Part shown: positions 1 to 5,234 of the stretch, in pieces
How positions within the stretch are numbered: position 1 is the first letter of the stretch
Layout: every line of letters begins with the position of its first letter
Origin: Eubacteriales Family XIII. Incertae Sedis bacterium
Lineage (GTDB): Bacteria > Bacillota > Clostridia > Peptostreptococcales > Anaerovoracaceae
Reading direction: 5' to 3'
DNA: 5,466 nucleotides
Assembly: GCA_031257215.1 (NCBI GenBank)
Contig: JAIRPC010000118.1
Location: 1 to 5,466 of the forward strand
The notes under the pieces: model-generated
Told to the model about the DNA's origin: nothing
Databases searched by the model: none
The model's input: only the letters and a program-made list of their open reading frames with translations
Translations under genes and position numbers: made by a program

Positions 1-99
1 AGTGAACTTCTTGTCAGGCGAAAACAAGCGCGACATCTCCGCGCTAGCATACCTAACCGTAAGCGGATTCGAATAAACACCATAGTCCTTATCAGCCAT
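1..99 (-). CDS. purB: adenylosuccinate lyase, N-terminal 33 codons (partial)
   Basis: This is the start of a leftward gene cut by the left edge of the window. The visible residues include NPLTVRYASAEMSRLFSP followed by DKKFT. This matches the conserved opening of adenylosuccinate lyase, where family members read roughly NPL-x-x-RYAS-x-EM-x-x-x-FS-x-x-x-KF. The enzyme is cytoplasmic. It splits SAICAR to AICAR and adenylosuccinate to AMP, each with release of fumarate, in purine synthesis. The ATG at 99 is preceded by a strong AAGGAGA ribosome binding site eight bases upstream, which fixes the start. The catalytic His and Ser and the fumarate-lyase signature lie outside the window, so identity rests on the N-terminus alone. 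It is transcribed away from the exporter gene from its own promoter at 139-166. Confidence 0.82.
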   Translation of the reverse strand, partial: MADKDYGVYSNPLTVRYASAEMSRLFSPDKKFT

Positions 100-107
100 T
101 ATGTATC

Positions 108-114
108 TCTCCTT
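108..114 (-). promoter_or_regulatory. purB ribosome binding site
   Basis: AAGGAGA on the minus strand lies eight bases before the purB ATG at 99. It is a near-perfect Shine-Dalgarno sequence and decides the purB start. It contrasts with the exporter gene on the other side of the intergenic region, which has none. Confidence 0.85.
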
Positions 115-138
115 GCGCAAATAAAATAACTATTATAT

Positions 139-166
139 ATTCTACACCATGCAACGCATGTATCAA
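139..166 (-). promoter_or_regulatory. predicted sigma-70/A promoter of purB
   Basis: On the minus strand TTGATA (166-161) and TAGAAT (144-139) are separated by 16 bases, matching the -35 and -10 consensus at 5 of 6 positions each. The start point would be near 132, giving a leader of about 33 bases that carries the ribosome binding site. The spacer contains the inverted repeat CATGC-AAC-GCATG. This is a consensus match only. Confidence 0.6.
148..160. repeat. inverted repeat inside the purB promoter spacer, candidate operator
   Basis: CATGC (148-152) and GCATG (156-160) form a perfect 5-bp inverted repeat with an AAC centre. It sits wholly within the 16-base spacer between the predicted -35 and -10 of purB, so a bound repressor would block polymerase. 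The arms are short and the match could be chance. I do not recognise the regulator. Confidence 0.35.
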
Positions 167-190
167 AGCAAGCGGATCGCCGGCGAACAT

Positions 191-240
191 ATAAATAACT
201 TCTAAAAAACCCGTCAATGTGATATTATTGATAAATAACT
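191..240. repeat. direct repeat ATAAATAACT, two copies 40 bases apart
   Basis: ATAAATAACT occurs exactly at 191-200 and again at 231-240. A looser relative, ATAAAATAACTAT, lies at 121-133. The copies are in the AT-rich part of the divergent intergenic region, upstream of both promoters. They could be regulator sites or UP-like elements, or simply low-complexity AT sequence. Confidence 0.4.
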
Positions 241-260
241 ATATTTTGGATGCCTCGCGC

Positions 261-289
261 TTGAAAAAAACCGCCAAACCAATTAGACT
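261..289 (+). promoter_or_regulatory. predicted promoter of the exporter gene, start point on its ATG
   Basis: TTGAAA (261-266) and TAGACT (284-289) are separated by 17 bases. Six bases follow the -10 before the ATG at 296, so transcription would start on or next to the A of the start codon. An alternative extended -10, TGATATTAT at 220-228, could give a leader of about 60 bases, but that leader would still have no Shine-Dalgarno sequence before 296. Both are consensus matches only. Confidence 0.5.
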
Positions 290-295
290 TAACTT

Positions 296-1546
296 ATGAT
301 AGAAAACTTCCAGAAAAAAGTATTGGTGCTCGCGCTTTACGCGGGCGAGCTGATGATGAAGAGCGGCGCTGAGATATATCGCGTCGAAGATACCATCACG
401 CGCATCTGCAAGGCTTGCAGAATCGACTACGTGGAGTGCTTCGCCACCACCACGGGGATCTTCCTGTCGCTCGACACGGGCGGGGACGACGAGATGCGCA
501 CGTTCATCAAGCGCATAGACCGAAGCTCCATCGACCTCGAACGCATATCCCTCATCAACAGGTTTTCGCGCGAGTTCACCACGACCGACATGAGCGTGGA
601 CAGCGGCATGGACAGGCTTCGCGAGATCGCCACAAAGCCTACATTCTCCCTGCCGCTAAGGCTGCTCGGCGCCGTCCTCGTCGGTGCGTTCATGTGCCCC
701 AGCTACGGCGGCGGCATCCCCGACATGCTCGTGGCGGCGGGCGCGTCCTGCATAGGCTACCTCGTTTATTTCGGGGTGGAGCGGTTCCGCCTTGCGGGGT
801 TTATACGCGTGTTCATAAGCTGCCTCTGCTGTACCGTTATGGCTCTCGCGGCATCCGATCTCTACGCATGGCACAACACCACCGCCATCATACTCAGTGC
901 GGTGACGATATTCATGCCAGGCGTCGCAATAACGAACGCCGCGCGCGACCTGTTGTCGGGAGACATGCTCTCAGGCGTGGCTCGTGCTACGGACGCCGCG
1001 ATCACGTCGGTCGCCATAGCAGGCGGGGCTGGGATGGTCGCGGGGCTGTGGATGCTGAGGGGACAGCAGCCGAGCGCAAACGCCAGCATATTTCCCCTGC
1101 CCGTTTTCTTCGCGTTCGGAGTATTGCTCACCATAGGGTTCTGCTTGCAGCTCAACGCGCCAAAAAACCAGATGATTCGCGCCAGCATTATCGGCGGCGT
1201 AGGGATGCTCGCGCTCAAAGGCGGCCCTGAGATAGGGCTTGCGTCCCTGCTTACGGTTTTCCTCGGGTCGTGCATCATAGCCCTCCTCAGCGAGATCGCA
1301 TCAAGGGCGGGCAGCGACGCGACCACCATATTCATCATACCTGGAATAATACCTTTCGTGCCGGGGCTAGGGCTGTTCGAGTCAATGTCGGCGATATTGG
1401 CGAACGACCTGGACGCGGGAATATCGCGCGGCGCAGGCACGCTGATATCGGCGGGAAGCATAGCGATAGCGCTGATAGTCGTGGCGACAGGAGCGCGCCT
1501 GGCGCTCGCGCTGGTCAACCGCCTGAAAAATCGCAAGGCCGCGTGA
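296..1546 (+). CDS. threonine/serine exporter family protein (fused ThrE type)
   Basis: This 416-residue membrane protein belongs to the ThrE family (DUF1212 plus ThrE_2), the secondary exporters of threonine and serine known from Corynebacterium. Residues 1 to about 115 form the soluble N-terminal part with the hallmark SGAEIYRVEDT at 23-33. From about 120 to 410 there are roughly ten hydrophobic segments in two groups of five. The first group holds PGVAITNAARDLLSGD (208-223). The second holds PGIIPFVPG (349-357). Many bacteria encode the two halves as separate YjjP- and YjjB-like proteins; here they are one chain, a little shorter than the 489-residue Corynebacterium protein. No Shine-Dalgarno sequence precedes the ATG at 296 and the predicted promoter places the start point there, so translation may be leaderless. 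The next in-frame ATGs, at codons 20-21, would remove part of the conserved N-terminal region. Substrate specificity is inferred from family only. Confidence 0.88.
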   Translation: MIENFQKKVLVLALYAGELMMKSGAEIYRVEDTITRICKACRIDYVECFATTTGIFLSLDTGGDDEMRTFIKRIDRSSIDLERISLINRFSREFTTTDMSVDSGMDRLREIATKPTFSLPLRLLGAVLVGAFMCPSYGGGIPDMLVAAGASCIGYLVYFGVERFRLAGFIRVFISCLCCTVMALAASDLYAWHNTTAIILSAVTIFMPGVAITNAARDLLSGDMLSGVARATDAAITSVAIAGGAGMVAGLWMLRGQQPSANASIFPLPVFFAFGVLLTIGFCLQLNAPKNQMIRASIIGGVGMLALKGGPEIGLASLLTVFLGSCIIALLSEIASRAGSDATTIFIIPGIIPFVPGLGLFESMSAILANDLDAGISRGAGTLISAGSIAIALIVVATGARLALALVNRLKNRKAA

Positions 1547-1570
1547 CTCGCGGCTCTGCGCCGTGAGTCA
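1544..1570 (+). terminator. shared hairpin between convergent genes, likely bidirectional terminator
   Basis: Bases 1544-1554 pair with 1560-1570 through eleven positions, with a TCTGC loop. One position (1550 with 1564) is a G-U wobble in the rightward transcript and a C-A mismatch in the leftward one. The left arm begins with the TGA stop codon of the exporter gene, and the right arm ends one base before the stop codon of the carboxypeptidase gene. No run of T follows directly on either strand, so it is not a textbook intrinsic terminator. Its position between two convergent genes still favours that role. Confidence 0.6.
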
Positions 1571-2506
1571 TCAAACCGCCTCTGGGTTCTTCTTGTAGAT
1601 ATTCTTCATTATAGAGATGGTGTGGTTGAACCTGTCGCTGTCGTTCAGTATGACGGTCACGAGCCTGTCGCGCCCTTTCTTCTTGCACGTGCCGATAAAG
1701 CAGTGACCCGAGCGGTCGATGTATCCCGTTTTTAGGCCGGTAACGTTCAGCCCTTTCGCCTTTTTCATCAGGTTCTTGTAGTCCAGTATATGGTTGCTCG
1801 TGTATATCGTCCTGCCCTTGACCTTCGCCGTCGCGCGCTTCGTCGTGTTCAGCACGCTGGGGTGCTCCGTCACGAGGGCGCGCGCGAGCTTTGCCGCGTC
1901 ACGCGGCGACATCATGTTCGTGTCGGAGCGCTTGCCGACATACGGGATTTTCAGGTCGTTGTAGTAGTCGAGGTTGTCGAGGCCGCAGGCGTTTACGAAG
2001 CTGGAATTTTTCATGCCCAATTCGTCCGCTGCCTTGTTCATGAGCTTCGCGAATTTCTTGTCGGAGCCTGACACCCATCTGCCGAGCTGTACCGACGCGG
2101 CGTTGTGCGACTCGACGAGCATCAGGATGTAGAGCTGCCTTATGGTGAACAGCCTGCCCACGGTCAGCCTCACCGAGCCGCCGTAGGGGGAGAGCCTGCT
2201 CATCTTGTCGAGCTTCTTGTCTGTTATTCTCACCTTGTCTGTCCACGCGCCGCCGCCGCTCTCGATTTTCTCGTGGACCAGGTAAGCGGTCATCAGCTTT
2301 GATGTGGATGCGACGGGGCGGGCCTTGTCCGCGCTCTTCGCGCAGAGCGTCTTGCCAGTAACGACATCCATGGCGAACACGCCCTTCGCGGCCTTCGGCG
2401 CTCCCACCCTGGCCACGGACGCCGAGTCCGCGGCGTATGCGAACGACGTGCAGAGCATGGCGACCGCGACAATAACTGACGAAACCCTTCCAATAACTTT
2501 TTTCAT
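1571..2506 (-). CDS. D-alanyl-D-alanine carboxypeptidase/endopeptidase, low-molecular-mass PBP (S11 family)
   Basis: This is an exported serine peptidase of 311 residues that trims peptidoglycan stem peptides or cross-links outside the membrane. Residues 1-25 are a typical Sec signal peptide: basic MKK, a hydrophobic core, then AYA before Ala26. All three active-site motifs are present and in order: STSK at 67-70 with Ser67 as nucleophile, SHN at 133-135, and KTG at 259-261. Only about 50 residues follow KTG. The C-terminal beta domain and membrane anchor of PBP5-type enzymes are therefore absent, and the size resembles E. coli PBP7 (PbpG, 313 residues). The start at 2506 is set by the signal peptide and by AGGAGG nine bases upstream; the reading frame is open for 62 more codons upstream, but these overlap the end of nadE and look non-coding. 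It lies 37 bases behind nadE, so co-transcription is likely. Carboxypeptidase versus endopeptidase activity cannot be told from sequence. Confidence 0.9.
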   Translation of the reverse strand: MKKVIGRVSSVIVAVAMLCTSFAYAADSASVARVGAPKAAKGVFAMDVVTGKTLCAKSADKARPVASTSKLMTAYLVHEKIESGGGAWTDKVRITDKKLDKMSRLSPYGGSVRLTVGRLFTIRQLYILMLVESHNAASVQLGRWVSGSDKKFAKLMNKAADELGMKNSSFVNACGLDNLDYYNDLKIPYVGKRSDTNMMSPRDAAKLARALVTEHPSVLNTTKRATAKVKGRTIYTSNHILDYKNLMKKAKGLNVTGLKTGYIDRSGHCFIGTCKKKGRDRLVTVILNDSDRFNHTISIMKNIYKKNPEAV

Positions 2507-2515
2507 CCTGTTGTT

Positions 2516-2521
2516 CCTCCT
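2516..2521 (-). promoter_or_regulatory. ribosome binding site of the S11 peptidase gene
   Basis: AGGAGG on the minus strand is nine bases before the ATG at 2506. It settles the choice of this start over the longer open frame reaching 2692. Confidence 0.85.
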
Positions 2522-2543
2522 GTTTTGCGGGCGCGTCGGGAGA

Positions 2544-4793
2544 CTACTCAACGCCGCCCGCGTCCTCCAAATCCGAAAGCCATTCCTCTGGCGAGGCGTC
2601 CGACGGCATCCGCAGATCGCCCCTGGGCGACAGCGCGACCGAGCCGATCTTCGGGCCGTCTGGCAGAGCGGACCGCTTGAACTGGTTCGCAAAGAACCTG
2701 CTGATAAATACTTTTAGCCACTTCCTTATCTCTTCCTCAGCGTACTCGCCCTTGCCGTGGTAGGACGTGTCGGCCTCGCCAGCAGGCGCGTTTTCGCCGT
2801 CCGTTTCCGCGAAAGCTATCTTCGCGAGTTCGAGGATGATGCGCGGCCTGCGCCCCCACCTCACCATATGGTAGAGGAAAAAATCGTGCAGCTCGTAAGG
2901 GCCCACTATATCCTCAGTCCTCTGGCTGATGTCGTCGCCGTCGGGCGGCAACAGCTCAGGGCTGACCGGCGTGTCTATGATGTCGCACAGCACAGCCGAA
3001 AGGCTCGGGTCGTTTTCCCTCTCCGCGTCCGCGACGTATTTGATGATATGGCGGACGAGCGATTTCGGCACGCCGGAATTGACACCGTACATGCTCATGT
3101 GGTCGCCGTTGTACGTAGCCCAGCCGAGCGCCAGCTCCGACAGGTCGCCCGTGCCGACCACCATGCCGCCCTCCTTGTTCGCTATGTCCATCAGGACGAG
3201 GGTGCGCACCCGCGCCTGCGCGTTCTCGTACGCCACGTCATGCTCGCCCTCGCCATGCCCTATGGATTTCAGATGCTCCCTGGTCTGGGCAGTGATGTCG
3301 ATCTCCCTGAACGGCACGCCGAGCGCCTCGCATAATTTTTTCGCGTTGGAATTGGTCTTGCCCGTGGTGCCGAAGCCTGGCATGGTGATGGCGGAAACCG
3401 AGCCCTCGCCATTGCCAGCCCTGCGGACGGCCCTGACCGCCACGAGCAGTGCAAGCGTGCTGTCCAGCCCGCCCGACACGCCGATCACAGCGGTCTTGGC
3501 GCCCGTGTGTGCAAGCCGCTTCGCAAGCCCTGACGACTGCATGGCGAGTATCTCCTCACAGCGCTCCGCGCGTTCCTCGGAGGACTGCGGCACGAACGGG
3601 TGCGGGTCAACACGCCTGAAAAGCTGTTCCTTGTTGTCCGCACCGCGCCCCGCGAACGGGATGATATTGCCGCCGAACACTATCTTCCTGTCCGGCGAAA
3701 ACGACATCTCTGGCTGCGGGAATAACACCTCCTCGTATTCGCCGCCAAGCCCCGCGCGGGGGCCGCGCCTGCCCACAGTGCCTGCCGAGGCATCCGCGGA
3801 AAAGAATGACGTGTTGTGCCTGCGGTCGCGCGCAAGCCCGCGCACGTCGATGTCCGAAATGACTATGCCGCCGCGCAGGCTGCCGAACGGCGGGTTCTCC
3901 GCCAGTATCGCCCCGTTCTCGGCTATCATGCTGTGACCCGAGAATACCATGTCCTGAGTGCTTTCGCCAAGCCCCGCGTTCGCGTAGATATATCCGCAGA
4001 TAAGACGCCCCGACTGCCCGCGCACCAACAGCCTGCGGTACTGCGCCTTGCCGATGGTTTCGTTGCCCGCCGAAAGATTCACTATTATCACCGCGCCGTT
4101 CGCGGCATGCCTGACGGACGGCGGCGCGGGCGCCCAGAGATCCTCGCAGATCTCGACGGCGAAAGCGAGCTCTGGCTCTTCATCACACCTGAAAACGAGA
4201 TCCGTCCCGAATGGCACGTCCTCGTAGTACGGGTTCTCGTCGTCGTCGTAGTCCTCGTCGTCCTCGTCGTCCATAAACTCCTCGGGCATCCCTATTATCG
4301 ACAGCACGCCGCCGCTCCCGTTCGGTTTTCCCCCATCCCCATCCGAATCCGCATGCGGCGCGGCAGAAAAGCTGCAATAGTCCATGCCCTCTGGCGCGGG
4401 CGAGAAATGCCTCAATTCGTAAAATTCACCATAATTCGGCAGGTAGCTTTTCGGCACGATCCCCAACAATTCGCCGTCGGAATACACCGCCGCGACATTG
4501 TAGAGCTTGCCCTTGAACGCCAGCGGCAGTCCGACGACAACGACCTCCTCGCGCCCCGCCGAACGCGCGACCAAGCGGGCCAGCGCCGACCTCGCGGCAC
4601 CGAGCAGCGTGTCCTGGTGGAACAGGTCGCCGCAGGTGTACCCCGTGATCGACAGCTCAGGCAGCGCGACGATACGCGCACCCTTGTCGGCCGCGGCCCG
4701 CACGGCCTCCTCGATTCGCCTTACATTATATTCGCAGTCGGCCACCCGTATCTCAGGCGTGACCGCCGCGACGCGAACAAATCCTTCAATCAT
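2544..4793 (-). CDS. nadE: glutamine-hydrolysing NAD(+) synthetase
   Basis: This cytoplasmic two-domain enzyme makes NAD+ from deamido-NAD+, ATP and glutamine. Numbered from the ATG at 4793 (749 residues), the N-terminal nitrilase-type glutaminase domain carries the triad Glu46 (ALPELS), Lys115 (IVPKSYLPNYGEFYE) and Cys216 (VEICEDLW). The C-terminal synthetase domain carries the ATP pyrophosphatase loop SGGLDS at 440-445 and the family blocks DLSELALGWATYNGDHMSMY and LSPRGDLRMPSDASPEEWL. At 749 residues it is longer than usual; M. tuberculosis NadE has 679. Much of the excess lies at about 140-195 between the Lys and Cys of the glutaminase: a Gly/Asp/Ser-rich stretch and then a run of Asp and Glu. 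I prefer the ATG at 4793 because GAGG lies six bases upstream and it gives the short family-like N-terminus MIEGFVRVAA. The ATG at 4805 (753 residues) lacks a nearby site. It likely leads an operon with the S11 peptidase gene. Confidence 0.95.
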   Translation of the reverse strand: MIEGFVRVAAVTPEIRVADCEYNVRRIEEAVRAAADKGARIVALPELSITGYTCGDLFHQDTLLGAARSALARLVARSAGREEVVVVGLPLAFKGKLYNVAAVYSDGELLGIVPKSYLPNYGEFYELRHFSPAPEGMDYCSFSAAPHADSDGDGGKPNGSGGVLSIIGMPEEFMDDEDDEDYDDDENPYYEDVPFGTDLVFRCDEEPELAFAVEICEDLWAPAPPSVRHAANGAVIIVNLSAGNETIGKAQYRRLLVRGQSGRLICGYIYANAGLGESTQDMVFSGHSMIAENGAILAENPPFGSLRGGIVISDIDVRGLARDRRHNTSFFSADASAGTVGRRGPRAGLGGEYEEVLFPQPEMSFSPDRKIVFGGNIIPFAGRGADNKEQLFRRVDPHPFVPQSSEERAERCEEILAMQSSGLAKRLAHTGAKTAVIGVSGGLDSTLALLVAVRAVRRAGNGEGSVSAITMPGFGTTGKTNSNAKKLCEALGVPFREIDITAQTREHLKSIGHGEGEHDVAYENAQARVRTLVLMDIANKEGGMVVGTGDLSELALGWATYNGDHMSMYGVNSGVPKSLVRHIIKYVADAERENDPSLSAVLCDIIDTPVSPELLPPDGDDISQRTEDIVGPYELHDFFLYHMVRWGRRPRIILELAKIAFAETDGENAPAGEADTSYHGKGEYAEEEIRKWLKVFISRFFANQFKRSALPDGPKIGSVALSPRGDLRMPSDASPEEWLSDLEDAGGVE
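4236..4272. repeat. imperfect trinucleotide (TCG/TCC) tract within nadE
   Basis: The plus strand reads as repeated TCG and TCC triplets here. Read leftward in frame they encode the Asp/Glu run of the NadE insert. Such tracts can change length by slippage in whole codons, so the acidic loop may vary between strains. Confidence 0.6.
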
Positions 4794-4813
4794 GCTTTGC
4801 CTCATTTCTGACT

Positions 4814-4836
4814 GGCGCGGCGCCCAAAATCCTCCC
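4814..4836 (-). other. nadE leader: GGGAGG followed by a small GC-rich hairpin
   Basis: In the leftward transcript GGGAGG (4836-4831) lies 25 bases before the ATG at 4805, too far for a normal ribosome site. Between them is the inverted repeat GGCGC-C-GCGCC (4824-4814), able to fold into a short, strong hairpin. It may affect initiation, or it may be chance in GC-rich sequence. Confidence 0.3.
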
Positions 4837-4857
4837 GCGCTTCATAACATCACGATT

Positions 4858-4866
4858 ATTCTATCA
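4858..4866 (-). promoter_or_regulatory. predicted extended -10 promoter of nadE
   Basis: Minus-strand TGATAGAAT (4866-4858) is an extended -10 element, TGn followed by a hexamer matching TATAAT at 5 of 6 positions. It is the same hexamer as in the predicted purB promoter. No good -35 lies at 16-18 bases, which extended -10 promoters tolerate. The start point would be near 4851, giving a leader of about 45-58 bases. A promoter here would separate nadE transcription from the genes to its right. Confidence 0.5.
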
Positions 4867-4896
4867 CACAAAATCGTTCCAATAATTTTTTGTGTG
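4865..4896. repeat. perfect 9-bp inverted repeat over the nadE promoter, candidate operator
   Basis: CACACAAAA (4865-4873) and TTTTGTGTG (4888-4896) are exact inverted copies around a 14-base spacer. The repeat spans about -14 to -45 of the predicted nadE start and touches the TG of the extended -10. As an RNA hairpin it would be AT-rich and weak with no following U run, so an operator fits better than a terminator. The regulator is unknown; NAD-pathway repressors such as NiaR or NrtR are candidates by context only. Confidence 0.45.
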
Positions 4897-4925
4897 CCAA
4901 AATTTTACGCTGCACCGCCCTTGTG

Positions 4926-5126
4926 TTATTTGTTTTCAAGAGCCAGCTCCACCTCGCGCATGCGCCCTGCGGCAATGTCCTCTGGTATGTGAACCTGTCC
5001 GCAGACGGGGCAGCGCAGCACCTTGTGCTTGAAGCCGCGCCCCAGGTAGCTGAACTCCGCTTCCATCAGCTCCATCTCCGCGCCGTCCATCCCGCATATC
5101 ATTTTCGCCGCCTGCTGTCCGCCCAT
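4926..5126 (-). CDS. small Cys-containing protein resembling the DVU_1557/CLJU_RS11820 redox protein family
   Basis: This small cytoplasmic protein has a C-terminal block FSYLGRGFKHKVLRCPVCGQ followed by VHIPEDIAAGRMREVELALENK. From memory this resembles the short DVU_1557 / CLJU_RS11820 family, whose members usually start near MxCxxCG, have a second CPxCGQV pair and end in VExxLEDK. Biochemical function is not established; metal binding or redox activity is inferred from the cysteines. In this copy the first pair reads C-G-M-D, so only three cysteines remain. I chose the ATG at 5126 (66 residues) because GGAG lies eight bases upstream and the conserved part starts eight residues later. The frame is open to an ATG at 5195 (89 residues), but those extra 23 residues are Asn/Asp-rich, have no clear ribosome site and use AT-ending codons. 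Family members often sit with molybdenum-enzyme accessory genes, which would be beyond the right edge. Confidence 0.62.
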   Translation of the reverse strand: MGGQQAAKMICGMDGAEMELMEAEFSYLGRGFKHKVLRCPVCGQVHIPEDIAAGRMREVELALENK

Positions 5127-5234
5127 GCCGTTTGCTCCAATTGTTCTGTTGCTGTTATCGTCCATATCGCTATCGCCGTTCCGCTCGTTTCTCATAATGC
5201 CGCCGCCCTTGCCATCCTGCTCGTCGCGCCTCCG

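Noticed and set aside
100..132. Purine riboswitch in the purB leader
   Set aside because: The predicted leader is about 33 bases, too short for the three-helix aptamer, and no conserved core is visible.
183..191. PurBox-like half-site GCGAACATA upstream of purB
   Set aside because: It matches CCGAACWWT at only 7 of 9 positions, and the second, inverted box that PurR needs 16-17 bases away is missing.
862..1536. 224-codon minus-strand frame inside the exporter gene
   Set aside because: It is antisense to conserved ThrE motifs, with low-complexity Ser/Ala/Pro composition and no ribosome site or homology that I can see.
2507..2692. 62-codon N-terminal extension of the S11 peptidase gene
   Set aside because: The extension is Arg-rich, overlaps the end of nadE and would bury the signal peptide. 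A strong ribosome site and signal sequence place the start at 2506.
2929..4811. Long open frames on the plus strand opposite nadE (335 and 331 codons)
   Set aside because: They lie antisense to a well-conserved enzyme, have Arg/Ser/Pro/Val-rich shadow composition (including a poly-Val run opposite the Asp codons) and no recognisable domains. GC-rich genes commonly produce such frames.
4865..4896. Intrinsic terminator for the small redox gene
   Set aside because: The stem is AT-rich with a 14-base loop and no U run follows on the minus strand. Its place over the nadE promoter favours an operator.
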